Source: Mactromeris polynyma
Taxonomy: Eukaryota > Mollusca > Bivalvia > Venerida > Mactridae
Assembly (NCBI GenBank): GCA_032209605.1
Contig: JASFXZ010000001.1
Location: forward strand, 12,666,256-12,730,255
Length of the DNA: 64,000 nucleotides
Reading direction: 5' to 3'
Shown piece after piece: positions 11,492-23,935 of the stretch. Every line of letters begins with the position of its first letter. Position 1 is the first letter of the stretch. The position numbers were made by a program, and so were the translations under genes. The notes under the pieces were generated by a model. It worked only from the letters and a program-made list of their open reading frames with translations. It made no database searches and had not been told where the DNA came from.

Positions 11492-12979
11492 CACAGGTGG
11501 CCGGTGCGTAGCCATGACATTTAAAACCCGCATTGAAAAAAAACAATTTTCAATCTGTTCTTATGGTAAGACAAGAAATGGGCAATGCCCACAAACCAGG
11601 TTTTAAACCTAATTATTTGTAACCAAGGCTCTATTTGTATAATGAATACATGATGATCATCAATGCTGCAAAGGTGCCAGAGGTGATACATTCATACAAA
11701 CACTCACACTTTGATGTCAATACACCCACGAATAGCGAAGATATTAAGTGGAAACTGATTTTTAAATTTTAAGTGACCTAGACCTTGGACGGAACAAACC
11801 CAAAAGCAATACCAAGCGAGATCTTCACATGTTCTTACTATACACCAAGTCTGATGTCAATATGACCAACAAATCTAAAGTTATTAGCCGGAGAGCAAAT
11901 TGCAATTTTTAGTAAAGGTGACCTTGACATTTGACGAAACAATTCCAAAAGCAATCCCAAGCGAGCTCTCCACATGTCCTTACTATACACCAAGTTTGAT
12001 GTCAATATGACCAACAAATCTAAAGTTATTGGCCGGAAACCAAATTTCTATTTTTAGTTAGTAATGGTGACCTTGACCTTTGATGGACCGAACCCAAAAG
12101 TAATCCCAAGCGAGCTCCCACATGTTCTTTCTGTACACCAAGTTTGATGGCAATATGTTCAACGTAACTCAAGTTATTCGCCGGAAACCAAACTGCTATT
12201 TTTAGTAATGGTGACCTTGACCTTCGTTAGAACGGGTCAAAAAGCAATCCCAAGCAAGCTCTCCACATGTTCTTACTATACACCAAGTTTTATGTCAATA
12301 TGATCAATGTAACTCAAGTTATTCGCCGGAAACCAAATTTCTATTTTCGTAATGGTGACCTTGACCTTTGTCGAAACAATTCCAAAAGCAATCCCAAGCG
12401 AGCTCTCCACATGTTCTTACTATACACCAAGTTTGATGTCAATATGATTAATGTAACTCAAGTTATTCGCCGGAAACCAAATTTCTATTTTCGTAATGGT
12501 GACCTTGACCTTTGTCGAAACAATTCCAAAAGCAATCCCAAGCGAGCTCTCCACATGTTCTTACTATACACCAAGTTTGATGTCAATATGATTAATGTAA
12601 CTCAAGTTATTCGCCGGAAACCAAATTTCTATTTTTAGTAACGGTGACCTTGACCTTTGTCGGACCGAACCCAAAAGCAATCCCAAGCTAACTTTTCATA
12701 TGTTCTTACTGTACACCAAGTTTGGTTACAATATGATCAACAGAACTCAAGTTATTCGCCGGAAACCACCCAGTTTGACGCCCGCCCAGCCGCCCGCTTG
12801 GTTTTCGGCTCACAAATGTGTTCTTACGCAGAGCCGGGTACCACCTGTCAAAAAGGCAGCATTCGCGTAAAAGGAAAACTACGAGTGAAAAATAACTATC
12901 TCCGCGTCTGTATGTTGATTTGTAAGTTTTTTTTTCAATGCGGGTTTTAAATGTCATGGCTACGCACCGGCCACCTGTG
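11492..12979. mobile_element. 1.49-kb TIR element with 144-bp tandem core, 8-bp TSD
   Basis: Near-perfect 52-bp terminal inverted repeats lie at 11492-11543 and 12928-12979, starting CACAGGTGGCCGGTGCGTAG. The 8-bp sequence CATAACAA flanks both ends (11484-11491 and 12980-12987), a clean target-site duplication. Eight-base duplications are typical of hAT elements, also of P and a few other superfamilies; the termini do not decide. The interior from about 11773 to 12780 is a tandem array of about seven copies of a ~144-bp unit anchored on GGTGACCTTGACC and CACATGTTCTTACTA (anchor starts 11773, 11928, 12067, 12211, 12355, 12499, 12644). No transposase is encoded. Open frames inside arise because 144 is a multiple of three. 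Confidence 0.88.
11570..11612 (+). repeat. Dispersed AAGAAATGGGCAATGCCCAC motif, copy 1
   Basis: ACAAGAAATGGGCAATGCCC, followed by ACAAACCAGGTT, lies just inside the left inverted repeat of the 11492-12979 element. A second copy lies at 20830-20875. The core TGGGCAATGCCCA is a near-palindrome. This looks like a terminal or subterminal piece of a dispersed family, not part of the host gene. Confidence 0.5.
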
Positions 12980-13120
12980 CATAACAATAGACTAACAAAT
13001 AAAATGTAGGTCAACCACGCTATGGGTCAACTACAACGTTGAAACGATAAAATTCAATAATTATACAGTTGAAAAGATTAGTTAATGACATAAAGCATAA
13101 TATACAACAAAATCACATAC

Positions 13121-13200
13121 CTTAATTTAGCTTTTGTAGCCTACAACAGGAATAATTACGTTACAACGCACAATCGTTCGTTTCTCGACATAGATTCCCG
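13121..13200 (-). other. Candidate 5' untranslated exon
   Basis: On the minus strand the sequence immediately downstream of the NRF1-like site ends in CTAAATTAAG|GTATGTGATT, a strong donor at 13121/13120. It contains one short upstream frame (ATGTCGAGAAACGAACG, ending TAA after 11 codons), so it is probably untranslated. It is the natural first exon for the coding exons at 10790-10748 and 9844-9653. The start near 13200 is a guess from promoter position. Confidence 0.35.
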
Positions 13201-13206
13201 CCGGTC

Positions 13207-13218
13207 TGCGCATGCGCA
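13207..13218. promoter_or_regulatory. NRF1-like palindromic promoter site
   Basis: TGCGCATGCGCA is a perfect match to the palindromic consensus bound by NRF1-type factors, which typically sits in CpG-bearing promoters of housekeeping genes. It lies in a locally CpG-richer patch (about 13140-13320) within AT-rich DNA and directly upstream of a minus-strand exon with a strong donor. A bidirectional promoter is possible. Confidence 0.45.
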
Positions 13219-13298
13219 CAATAGGCTCTGTTCGATTTTGTTCCCATTTGTTTTCAAAACCGAGTCCATTGCAAAACGACGCTAACAGAATTCAATAT

Positions 13299-13320
13299 GC
13301 ACGGCGTTGATACGCCGTGC
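13299..13320. other. Perfect 9-bp-stem hairpin
   Basis: GCACGGCGT and ACGCCGTGC form a perfect inverted repeat around TGAT. Similar CGCCATTATTGCAC and CGCCGTGCG fragments occur near 985 and 1150, so it may be a decayed end of a dispersed element. Confidence 0.6.
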
Positions 13321-13611
13321 AATAATGTGTTTAATGGTGTTTTAATGTTTTGTTTAAACATTTCTGTTCTGTAAGGCCATTAAAAGGACTTGACCGGATT
13401 TCAAATCATAAACAAACAAAGAGACTGACAACATTCCAAAACATTCAGAGACAGACACATTCCAGGAACATCATCTTCTTTCAGTTCCAACATAACAATA
13501 CATACAAGATAAACAAATTCAGTTTAAAAATTTAGAGACTGCTTAAATGATTACACTAGGGTTGCCTTGGATACCATCTTGTTACTTCCTTCGTTAAAGT
13601 AAATGTAACAA

Positions 13612-16600
13612 AGTTAAGACTGTATAAGGTATCAATCCACATACACAATGTTACGACTGTATAAGGTATCAATCCACATACACAATGTTACGACTGTATA
13701 AGGTATCAATCCACATACACAATGTTACGACTGTATAAGGTATCAATCCACATACACAATGTTACGACTGTATAAGGTATCAATCCACATACACAATGTT
13801 ACGACTGTATAAGGTATCAATCCACATACACAATGTTACGACTGTGTAAGGTATCAATCCACATACACAATGTTACGACTGTATAAGGTATCAATCCACA
13901 TACACAATGTTACGACTGTGTAAGGTATCAATCCACATACACAATGTTACGACTGTATAAGGTATCAATCCACATACACAAAGTTACGACTGTGTAAGGT
14001 ATCAATCCACATACACAATGTTATGACTGTGTATGGTATCAATCCACATACACAATGTTATGACTGTATAAGGTATCAATCCACATACACAATGTTACGA
14101 CTGTATAAGGTATCAATCCACATACACAATGTTACGACTGTGTAAGGTATCAATCCACATACACAATGTTACGACTGTATAAGGTATCAATCCACATACA
14201 CAAAGTTACGACTGTATAAGGTATCAATCCACATACACAAAGTTACGACTGTATAAGGTATCAATCCACATACACAAAGTTACGACTGTGTAAGGTATCA
14301 ATCCACATACACAATGTTACGACTGTGTAAGGTATCAATCCACATACACAATGTTACGACTGTATAAGGTATCAATCCACATACACAATGTTACGACTGT
14401 ATAAGGTATCAATCCACATACACAAAGTTACGACTGTATAAGGTATCAATCCACATACACAAAGTTACGACTGTATAAGGTATCAATCCACATACACAAA
14501 GTTACGACTGTATAAGGTATCAATCCACATACACAATGTTACGACTGTATAAGGTATCAATCCACATACACAATGTTACGACTGTATAAGGTATCAATCC
14601 ACATACACAATGTTACGACTGTATAAGGTATCAATCCACATACACAATGTTACGACTGTATAAGGTATCAATCCACATACACAAAGTTACGACTGTGTAA
14701 GGTATCAATCCACATACACAATGTTACGACTGTGTAAGGTATCAATCCACATACACAATGTTACGACTGTGTAAGATATCAATCCACATACACAATGTTA
14801 CGACTGTATAAGGTATCAATCCACATACACAATGTTACGACTGTATAAGGTATCAATCCACATACACAATGTTACGACTGTGTAAGGTATCAATCCACAT
14901 ACACAATGTTACGACTGTATAAGGTATCAATCCACATACACAATGTTACGACTGTATAAGGTATCAATCCACATACACAATGTTACGACTGTATAAGGTA
15001 TCAATCCACATACACAATGTTACGACTGTATAAGGTATCAATCCACATACACAATGTTACGACTGTATAAGGTATCAATCCACATACACAATGTTACGAC
15101 TGTGTAAGGTATCAATCCACATACACAATGTTACGACTGTATAAGGTATCAATCCACATACACAATGTTACGACTGTGTAAGGTATCAATCCACATACAC
15201 AATGTTACGACTGTATAAGGTATCAATCCACATACACAAAGTTACGACTGTGTAAGGTATCAATCCACATACACAATGTTATGACTGTGTATGGTATCAA
15301 TCCACATACACAATGTTATGACTGTATAAGGTATCAATCCACATACACAATGTTACGACTGTATAAGGTATCAATCCACATACACAATGTTACGACTGTA
15401 TAAGGTATCAATCCACATACACAAAGTTACGACTGTGTAAGGTATCAATCCACATACACAATGTTACGACTGTGTAAGGTATCAATCCACATACACAATG
15501 TTACGACTGTGTAAGGTATCAATCCACATACAGAATGTTACGACTGTATAAGGTATCAATCCACATACACAAAGTTACGACTGTATAAGGTATCAATCCA
15601 CATACACAATGTTACGACTGTATAAGGTATCAATCCACATACACAAAGTTACGACTGTATAAGGTATCAATCCACATACACAAAGTTACGACTGTATAAG
15701 GTATCAATCCACATACACAAAGTTACGACTGTGTAAGGTATCAATCCACATACACAAAGTTACGACTGTATAAGGTATCAATCCAGATACACAAAGTTAC
15801 GACTGTATAAGGTATCAATCCAGATACACAAAGTTACGACTGTGTAAGGTATCAATCCACATACACAATGTTACGACTGTATAAGGTATCAATCCTCATA
15901 CAGAATGTTACGACTGTATAAGGTATCAATCCACATACACAAAGTTACGACTGTATAAGGTATCAATCCACATACACAAAGTTACGACTGTATAAGGTAT
16001 CAATCCAGATACACAAAGTTACGACTGTGTAAGGTATCAATCCAGATACACAAAGTTACGACTGTATAAGGTATCAATCCACATACAGAATGTTATGACT
16101 GTGTAAGGTATCAATCCACATACACAAAGTTACGACTGTGTAAGGTATCAATCCACATACACAATGTTACGACTGTGTAAGGTATCAATCCACATACACA
16201 AAGTTACGACTGTATAAGGTATTAATCCACATACACAAAGTTACGACTGTATAAGGTATCAATCCACATACACAAAGTTACGACTGTATAAGGTATTAAT
16301 CCACATACACAAAGTTACGACTGTATAAGGTATCAATCCACATACACAAAGTTACGACTGTGTAAGGTATCAATCCACATACACAAAGTTACGACTGTAT
16401 AAGGTATCAATCCACATACACAAAGTTACGACTGTATAAGGTATCAATCCACATACACAAAGTTACGACTGTATAAGGTATCAATCCACATACACAATGT
16501 TACGACTGTATAAGGTATCAATCCACATACACAATGTTACGACTGTATAAGGTATCAATCCACATACACAATGTTACGACTGTATAAGGTATCAATCCAC

Positions 16601-19600
16601 ATACACAAAGTTACGACTGTATAAGGTATCAATCCACATACACAATGTTACGACTGTATAAGGTATCAATCCACATACAGAATGTTACGACTGTGTAAGG
16701 TATCAATCCACATACACAATGTTACGACTGTATAAGGTATCAATCCACATACACAATGTTACGACTGTATAAGGTATCAATCCACATACACAAAGTTACG
16801 ACTGTATAAGGTATCAATCCACATACACAATGTTACGACTGTATAAGGTATCAATCCACATACAGAATGTTACGACTGTATAAGGTATCAATCCACATAC
16901 AGAATGTTACGACTGTGTAAGGTATCAATCCACATACACAATGTTACGACTGTATAAGGTATCAATCCACATACACAATGTTACGACTGTATAAGGTATC
17001 AATCCACATACACAAAGTTACGACTGTATAAGGTATCAATCCACATACACAATGTTACGACTGTATAAGGTATCAATCCACATACAGAATGTTACGACTG
17101 TATAAGGTATCAATCCACATACACAAAGTTACGACTGTATAAGGTATCAATCCACATACACAAAGTTACGACTGTATAAGGTATCAATCCACATACAGAA
17201 TGTTACGACTGTATAAGGTATCAATCCACATACAGAATGTTACGACTGTGTAAGGTATCAATCCACATACACAAAGTTACGACTGTATAAGGTATCAATC
17301 CACATACACAAAGTTACGACTGTATAAGGTATCAATCCACATACACAAAGTTACGACTGTATAAGGTATCAATCCACATACACAAAGTTACGACTGTATA
17401 AGGTATCAATCCACATACACAAAGTTACGACTGTATAAGGTATCAATCCACATACACAATGTTACGACTGTATAAGGTATCAATCCACATACACAAAGTT
17501 ACGAGACTGTATAAGGTATCAATCCACATACACAAAGTTACGACTGTGTAAGGTATCAATCCACATACACAAAGTTACGACTGTGTAAGGTATCAATCCA
17601 CATACACAAAGTTACGAGACTGTATAAGGTATCAATCCACATACACAAAGTTACGACTGTATAAGGTATCAATCCACATACACAAAGTTACGACTGTATA
17701 AGGTATCAATCCACATACAGAATGTTACGACTGTGTAAGGTATCAATCCACATACACAAAGTTACGACTGTATAAGGTATCAATCCACATACACAATGTT
17801 ACGACTGTATAAGGTATCAATCCACATACACAATGTTACGACTGTATAAGGTATCAATCCACATACACAAAGTTACGACTGTATAAGGTATCAATCCACA
17901 TACACAATGTTACGACTGTATAAGGTATCAATCCACATACACAATGTTACGACTGTATAAGGTATCAATCCACATACACAAAGTTACGACTGTGTAAGGT
18001 ATCAATCCACATACACAAAGTTACGACTGTATAAGGTATCAATCCAGATACACAAAGTTACGACTGTGTAAGGTATCAATCCACATACACAAAGTTACGA
18101 CTGTATAAGGTATCAATCCACATACACAAAGTTACGACTGTATAAGGTATCAATCCACATACACAAAGTTACGACTGTATAAGGTATCAATCCACATACA
18201 CAAAGTTACGACTGTATAAGGTATCAATCCACATACAGAATGTTACGACTGTATAAGGTATCAATCCACATACACAAAGTTACGACTGTATAAGGTATCA
18301 ATCCACATACACAATGTTACGAGACTGTATAAGGTATCAATCCACATACACAAAGTTACGACTGTGTAAGGTATCAATCCACATACACAAAGTTACGACT
18401 TTGTAAGGTATCAATCCACATACACAAAGTTACGAGACTGTATAAGGTATCAATCCACATACACAAAGTTACGAGACTGTATAAGGTATCAATCCACATA
18501 CACAAAGTTACGACTGTATAAGGTATCAATCCACATACAGAATGTTACGACTGTGTAAGGTATCAATCCACATACACAATGTTACGACTGTGTAAGGTAT
18601 CAATCCACATACACAAAGTTACGACTGTATAAGGTATCAATCCACATACACAATGTTACGACTGTATAAGGTATCAATCCACATACACAATGTTACGACT
18701 GTATAAGGTATCAATCCACATACACAATGTTACGACTGTATAAGGTATCAATCCACATACACAATGTTACGACTGTATAAGGTATCAATCCACATACACA
18801 AAGTTACGACTGTATAAGGTATCAATCCACATACACAAAGTTACGACTGTATAAGGTATCAATCCACATACACAATGTTACGACTGTATAAGGTATCAAT
18901 CCACATACACAAAGTTACGACTGTATAAGGTATCAATCCACATACACAAAGTTACGACTGTATAAGGTATCAATCCACATACACAATGTTACGAGACTGT
19001 ATAAGGTATCAATCCACATACACAAAGTTACGACTGTGTAAGGTATCAATCCACATACACAAAGTTACGACTGTGTAAGGTATCAATCCACATACACAAA
19101 GTTACGAGACTGTATAAGGTATCAATCCACATACACAAAGTTACGAGACTGTATAAGGTATCAATCCACATACACAAAGTTACGACTGTATAAGGTATCA
19201 ATCCACATACAGAATGTTACGACTGTGTAAGGTATCAATCCACATACACAATGTTACGACTGTGTAAGGTATCAATCCACATACACAAAGTTACGACTGT
19301 ATAAGGTATCAATCCACATACACAATGTTACGACTGTATAAGGTATCAATCCACATACACAATGTTACGACTGTATAAGGTATCAATCCACATACACAAT
19401 GTTACGACTGTATAAGGTATCAATCCACATACACAATGTTACGACTGTATAAGGTATCAATCCACATACACAAAGTTACGACTGTATAAGGTATCAATCC
19501 ACATACACAAAGTTACGACTGTATAAGGTATCAATCCACATACACAATGTTACGACTGTATAAGGTATCAATCCACATACACAAAGTTACGACTGTATAA

Positions 19601-20151
19601 GGTATCAATCCACATACACAAAGTTACGACTGTATAAGGTATCAATCCACATACACAAAGTTACGACTGTATAAGGTATCAATCCACATACACAATGTTA
19701 CGACTGTGTAAGGTATCAATCCACATACACAATGTTACGACTGTGTAAGGTATCAATCCACATACACAATGTTACGACTGTATAAGGTATCAATCCACAT
19801 ACACAATGTTACGACTGTGTAAGGTATCAATCCACATACACAATGTTACGACTGTGTAAGGTATCAATCCACATACAGAATGTTACGACTGTATAAGGTA
19901 TCAATCCACATACACAAAGTTACGACTGTATAAGGTATCAATCCACATACACAATGTTACGACTGTGTAAGGTATCAATCCACATACACAATGTTACGAC
20001 TGTGTAAGGTATCAATCCACATACAGAATGTTACGACTGTATAAGGTATCAATCCACATACACAAAGTTACGACTGTATAAGGTATCAATCCACATACAC
20101 AAAGTTACGACTGTATAAGGTATCAATCCACATACACAAAGTATCTAAGGC
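13612..20151. repeat. 6.5-kb satellite, about 177 copies of a 37-bp unit
   Basis: The monomer is 37 bp, containing GTTACGACTGTATAAGGTAT then CAATCCACATACACAAT. The variable sites are TGTATAAGG/TGTGTAAGG, ACACAAT/ACACAAAG/ACAGAAT, and rarely CCAGATAC. A 39-bp variant has an extra GA (ACGAGACTG) at 17498, 17611, 18316, 18429, 18468, 18988, 19101 and 19140. Higher-order structure is visible. The 18-monomer block starting 18316 recurs at 18988 (672 bp, equal to 18 x 37 plus 3 x 2) with matching variant order. A marker pair GTTATGACTGTGTATGG at 14020 and 15278 is 1258 bp apart (34 monomers). No spacers, genes or insertions interrupt the array. Confidence 0.98.
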
Positions 20152-21255
20152 CTAAAAATAAAATATTTTGTTTGTTTCAGGTTTCATGGTTGGTCGGATG
20201 GTTTTTTTTATAGATTTTTTTAATTTTCAAACGAAGCAAATTAAACAAAGATAAAGCTGAATACATTTTTTCGAAATATCTGCATTATCAAGATTATTCC
20301 CAATTAAATATACAATGTACTCTAAAACTTTTACTAATAGTGTCCTATTAAATTTCAGAAGATTCACTATCAATGCAAAAAGTAGTTATTTAATATCTTG
20401 TCGAAAAGTTAATTTAACATAGTTTTTTCATGTTTTTGTTAACAGTTGCCTTGTACCGATGTTCATGATTGCATCAGACATGTGCAGGTGCACATAAAGC
20501 GGTGACGTCACATCACGTGATGGCAATTTCAAATATGATTAGTTGTAGTTAATTATTATAGCTCAGTTTGACGTCATCAATACTTGTGTTTGGATATTTG
20601 TATCGCATAATTATGCGAAGTGATGGATGCACATTGACAATTTACAGAAATCGCAACAAAGTCATGTATAATGCAACCATGACATGTTTTGTTAACAAGA
20701 TAATTATGTCATGTCTTTTATAGTTTTTTATTTGAAAAGGAAAGAGAAATTATTGATAACCATTAGCTAATGAGCGTAAATTTGTTTCTTATACAAGTAC
20801 ATGCTATTATGGTTGTGGTTTAAATGAATAACAAGAAATGGGCAATGCCCACAAAATTGCCCACAAACCAGGTTAAAATCCTAATGGTAAATTAACAGGT
20901 AAGTATTATGCCGTAAAATATGATAAAATTGCATAACAAATGTTTGTAAGATATTCTTATTATTGATTTAAAATGAAATGACATCATGACTTTGTTAGAC
21001 AAAACCAGACTCTATATTTTGACATTGTTTGTTTAAGTTATTATAACTTCATAAACCAGTTGATTATAATGGTGTTAACATTTTTGTCATTTAGCGCAAT
21101 TCCTTTAATAATAAGAAACCTACATTTATTTTCATTTAAAACTATTTAAACCATAATTTATCTGGCATAATTCTCATGTCTCAACTTCCTTTCATCCGTA
21201 TGGAGGTGCAAAGCCATGTTTGCATAATTGTGATTAGGTACGAACAATTTTAATG
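20152..21255. other. AT-rich flank of the satellite
   Basis: No gene was seen. A palindromic TGACGTCA (20503-20510) is followed closely by CACGTG (20514-20519). These match CRE and E-box cores, but no transcription unit is visible beside them. Confidence 0.45.
20830..20875 (+). repeat. Dispersed AAGAAATGGGCAATGCCCAC motif, copy 2
   Basis: Second copy of the motif at 11570. It contains an internal partial duplication of GCCCACAAA and then continues to CCAGGTTAAAATCCTAATGG, parallel to CCAGGTTTTAAACCTAATTA in copy 1. Confidence 0.5.
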
Positions 21256-21308
21256 TCTGGCTTCCTTATCATCTTTGTTTTAGGTCTATATAAATACATG
21301 TAACTTTA
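21256..21308 (+). repeat. 53-bp direct repeat, left copy (TATA-like)
   Basis: It begins TCTGGCTTCC and ends ACATGTAACTTTA, with CTATATAAATA inside. A same-length copy lies at 24649-24701 with about nine differences, including a small substituted block and GTGTATAAAAA. Both copies are in the same orientation and flank the SINE, the split coding-like frame and the TIR element. They may be remnants of long terminal repeats or of an old duplication. Confidence 0.6.
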
Positions 21309-21324
21309 AAAAAAAAAAGTAGTA

Positions 21325-21628
21325 GCGGATCCGTGGTCCAGTGGTAAAACGCTGGACTTGTAATCCAGGGATCGCTGGTTCGATTCCCCACTCCATTACT
21401 GACCGTACTAACAGTCTTTCGGACGAGACTTTAAAAAAAACCGAGGTCCCGTGTATGATGCTTTACATCGAGCACGTAAAAGAACCAGGGGTGCTTCTGG
21501 AACTGGGGCATCTTCTGTATCATGCACTATCCTCCAAAAAATATAATATGACTAACATTCTCCTGGAGGCGTCGCCCATATGGGAAACCGGTAGCGACGA
21601 TAAATAAACGCAAATACAAAAAAAAAAA
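21325..21628 (+). mobile_element. tRNA-derived SINE
   Basis: The head (21325-21395) is tRNA-like: GTGGTCCAGTGGTAAAACG (A box), an anticodon stem CTGGA/TCCAG around CTTGTAA (anticodon TGT, threonine type), and GGTTCGATTCC (B box). The body contains TTTCGGACGAGACTTTAAAA and CCGAGGTCCCGTGT, a conserved core I recall from molluscan and other invertebrate SINEs (RUDI/Meta-type). It ends in AAATACAAAAAA. An open frame through it is coincidental. Target duplications are not clear because both flanks are A-rich. Confidence 0.85.
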
Positions 21629-21821
21629 GGATAGAAATATAATATAAAGAAAGAAGCTTAGAATAATTTACTTTGTGAAACATACTTTGTGAAAGTTTAC
21701 TTTGTGAAATACTTACTTTGAGTTATACAAAACTATTGGCAACTTTGTGCATAAAAACATATGTGCACCGTGAACTGTTATTATACTTATTGTTATTATT
21801 TTGGACTTGTGTGGAATAAAA

Positions 21822-22032
21822 ATGAATAGAACGACATCCGCCTTGCGTGCTGTTTACAGTGGTACTAGATTTAGTGAGCAAACTAACGGTGAAGAAACCC
21901 CCGCCTACAAACGCTTCATAAAAGATGGTGGAGAACGACGGCCACGTCACTTTTTAGCTGAAGTAACGATCCTGGTGCTTAACAATGATAAGTGGAGTAT
22001 GATTCTGTGTGCCAAGCAAGTATTCCCCAATA
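21822..22032 (+). pseudogene. Coding-like frame, left part, interrupted by a transposon
   Basis: ATG at 21822 opens about 70 codons of protein-like sequence, including SALRAVYSGTRFSEQTNGEE, TPAYKRFIKDGGERRPRHFL and EVTILVLNNDKWSMILCAKQ. After VFPN it runs straight into the inverted repeat of the element at 22033. The sequence just upstream carries GGAATAAAAATG and a string of ACTTTGTGAAA repeats. No domain is recognised. It could be the start of a retroelement ORF (given the 53-bp flanking direct repeats) or an unannotated host gene. Joining to the right part needs a frame change. Confidence 0.35.
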
Positions 22033-22178
22033 GGCCTTTCCCAAAACTAGGTAGTCTCCCTTGAAAAGGTGTCGTTCCTGAGGCCGTTATACGCATGCGC
22101 AAGTGTTTAGTAAACTTCCGGGGACTATCGATACGTTAATCCGTAAATCAATATATCAATAACAACAGCGATTAAGAG

Positions 22179-22331
22179 ATGAAATCAGCGAAGAAATCAT
22201 TGAAATATTGTTGTGTTTGTAAGGGAATCTACCGTGGAAAAGTTATCGATGGAGGAACTGTTACTCTTCACTCGATTTCACGCCCTAATACCATCTCCAT
22301 GATCACGCGTTTTCACTCAACTTGTTTTTAA
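22179..22331 (+). CDS. Short Cys-rich frame at element left end, THAP-like
   Basis: ATG at 22179 to TAA at 22329-22331, 50 codons. It reads KYCCVCKG, then GGTVTLHSISRPN. The Cys-x2-Cys followed by an LHSISRP motif recalls the N-terminal half of THAP zinc fingers, where a similar Phe/Leu-His motif follows the first cysteine pair. The distal Cys/His pair is not placed convincingly. It is probably the first exon of the element's own gene, truncated here. Confidence 0.25.
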   Translation: MKSAKKSLKYCCVCKGIYRGKVIDGGTVTLHSISRPNTISMITRFHSTCF

Positions 22332-23131
22332 ACCACTATAAATCCATTTTTTTCGTAAAATTTGGACATTCTAATTTATTCTTAGGAAAAGATCGCTCTT
22401 TCCTTAAGCTAAAGCATGTAAAAAAAAAATTGGGTTACTATATAAAGTCTTTGCATAAACTGCATTTAAAACTCGTGGCAAGTTTCCAATAAATTTGCGT
22501 TTTTTTATAATTAGTACAGTAATTTTAACTTATACTAATGCAAAGAGCAATCTTGTAAGATGTTGATTCCACCAAAAATATATGGTTAATAATAAAAGTT
22601 ATTCAATAAACGGCGATCAAACAATCCATTTCCAGAAAATTTTCAGAGCACGATTGCATCATAACTATTTATAAAAATGTCGGTCATTTTCCGAAATTGA
22701 CCGCTTCAGTTTGGATATTTTCATTTAGTTTAATTGTACTAATACACTTCCTTGTAAACTATTTATTTCAAAAGAATGCTGTGAAAAACAATTATAGAAG
22801 ATTCAGAAAATTATAATTTGAGATACACATGCACTTTGTTATTTCTAAAATAATTGTGGTGAAATTGGGTTTATAATCCCAATAGAACATATTAATTAGC
22901 AATTATAATTATTTATATATAATGAAAGTTTATACTACAGTCACCAATTTAGTTATTTTGTTATAAAATTAATTTATACAAGCAAAATCTATGTTCAAAC
23001 ACAAATTTACTAATACAGTTACATTGGCGTATGTTGGCACATGTAAATAAAACAAATATTCATAAATGTTAAAATTGCCTTCAGTAGCTCTATTATCACA
23101 GCTAATGATAATTGACATCAATTAATATATA

Positions 23132-23155
23132 CACGGACCTGTATATAGGTCCGTG
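23132..23155. other. Perfect 9-bp-stem hairpin inside the element
   Basis: CACGGACCT and AGGTCCGTG flank GTATAT as a perfect inverted repeat, extended weakly by ATATA on both sides. It could be a nested palindromic insertion or a structural signal. Function is unknown. Confidence 0.7.
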
Positions 23156-23935
23156 ATATATATTTCTTATGGTTCATTTAATCTGATTGGTTGATGCTAA
23201 TTGTTTTGCAATTCATAAGCCACGCCCTACACAGAAGATTAGTCCTACTGGTCAGTAAATTGCCCCATGTGTCAGCTGTAAAAATATAAGAGTCATAAAA
23301 CCCCAGGAGATCTTTATTATGTGTTAATACATATTGCTATTTCCTGTTTGATTTAATTAATCCCATTGATAATTGCAATGATTAGGTCATATCAATCTTT
23401 GATCTCAGTTTGTAATTCACAATGTGGCTGCAACTGTCCTCCAAAAATATTTACTTCAAAAACTTAGCCAGACAGTGACTTCAAACATCTTTGATGTTTA
23501 TTCTTGTTGAAAATTAAATTGTTGTCACAAGAATTGCAACACAGACAATAAGTACCTGTGGTGAAATTTTCAGAAAAAAGATTTGTGTAAGATGACGTAT
23601 TGCTCGATGACGTATTGATCGCGTAATTTACATCCTTTGTTTGGTCCAACTGTACACCTTTAAAGATTATTAAACCCAGATTGTTTTTCACAGCAGTCTT
23701 TAAAACTATTTAGTTGGCGTGGAAATGGATTAATACAATTAAACTTCGATGAAAATATCAGAATTGAAGTGGAAAATTACCAACTATTTAGAAATAGTGA
23801 TGATGAAATCGTGGTCCGTGAAAATCTCTTATGGGATTGTTTGATGGCTTTTTTTGGAATAACTTTCAATATTAACCACATGATTTTATTTAGGATTAAA
23901 CATCTTAAAAAGATGATTTTTACAATGGGGTAGGT

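Noticed and set aside
12267..12950. Open frames of 97-123 codons on the plus strand
   Set aside because: They fall within the 144-bp tandem core of a transposon. The unit length is a multiple of three, and the protein is just the repeat translated.
13612..20151. CRISPR-array appearance of the 37-bp array
   Set aside because: Units abut with no unique spacers, no cas genes are present and the DNA is eukaryotic. It is a satellite.
20503..20519. CRE (TGACGTCA) next to an E-box (CACGTG)
   Set aside because: Short motifs that can occur by chance; no exon or TATA context was found beside them, so no promoter is claimed.
21341..21607. 88-codon frame on the plus strand
   Set aside because: It lies wholly in the SINE, starting in its tRNA-like head.
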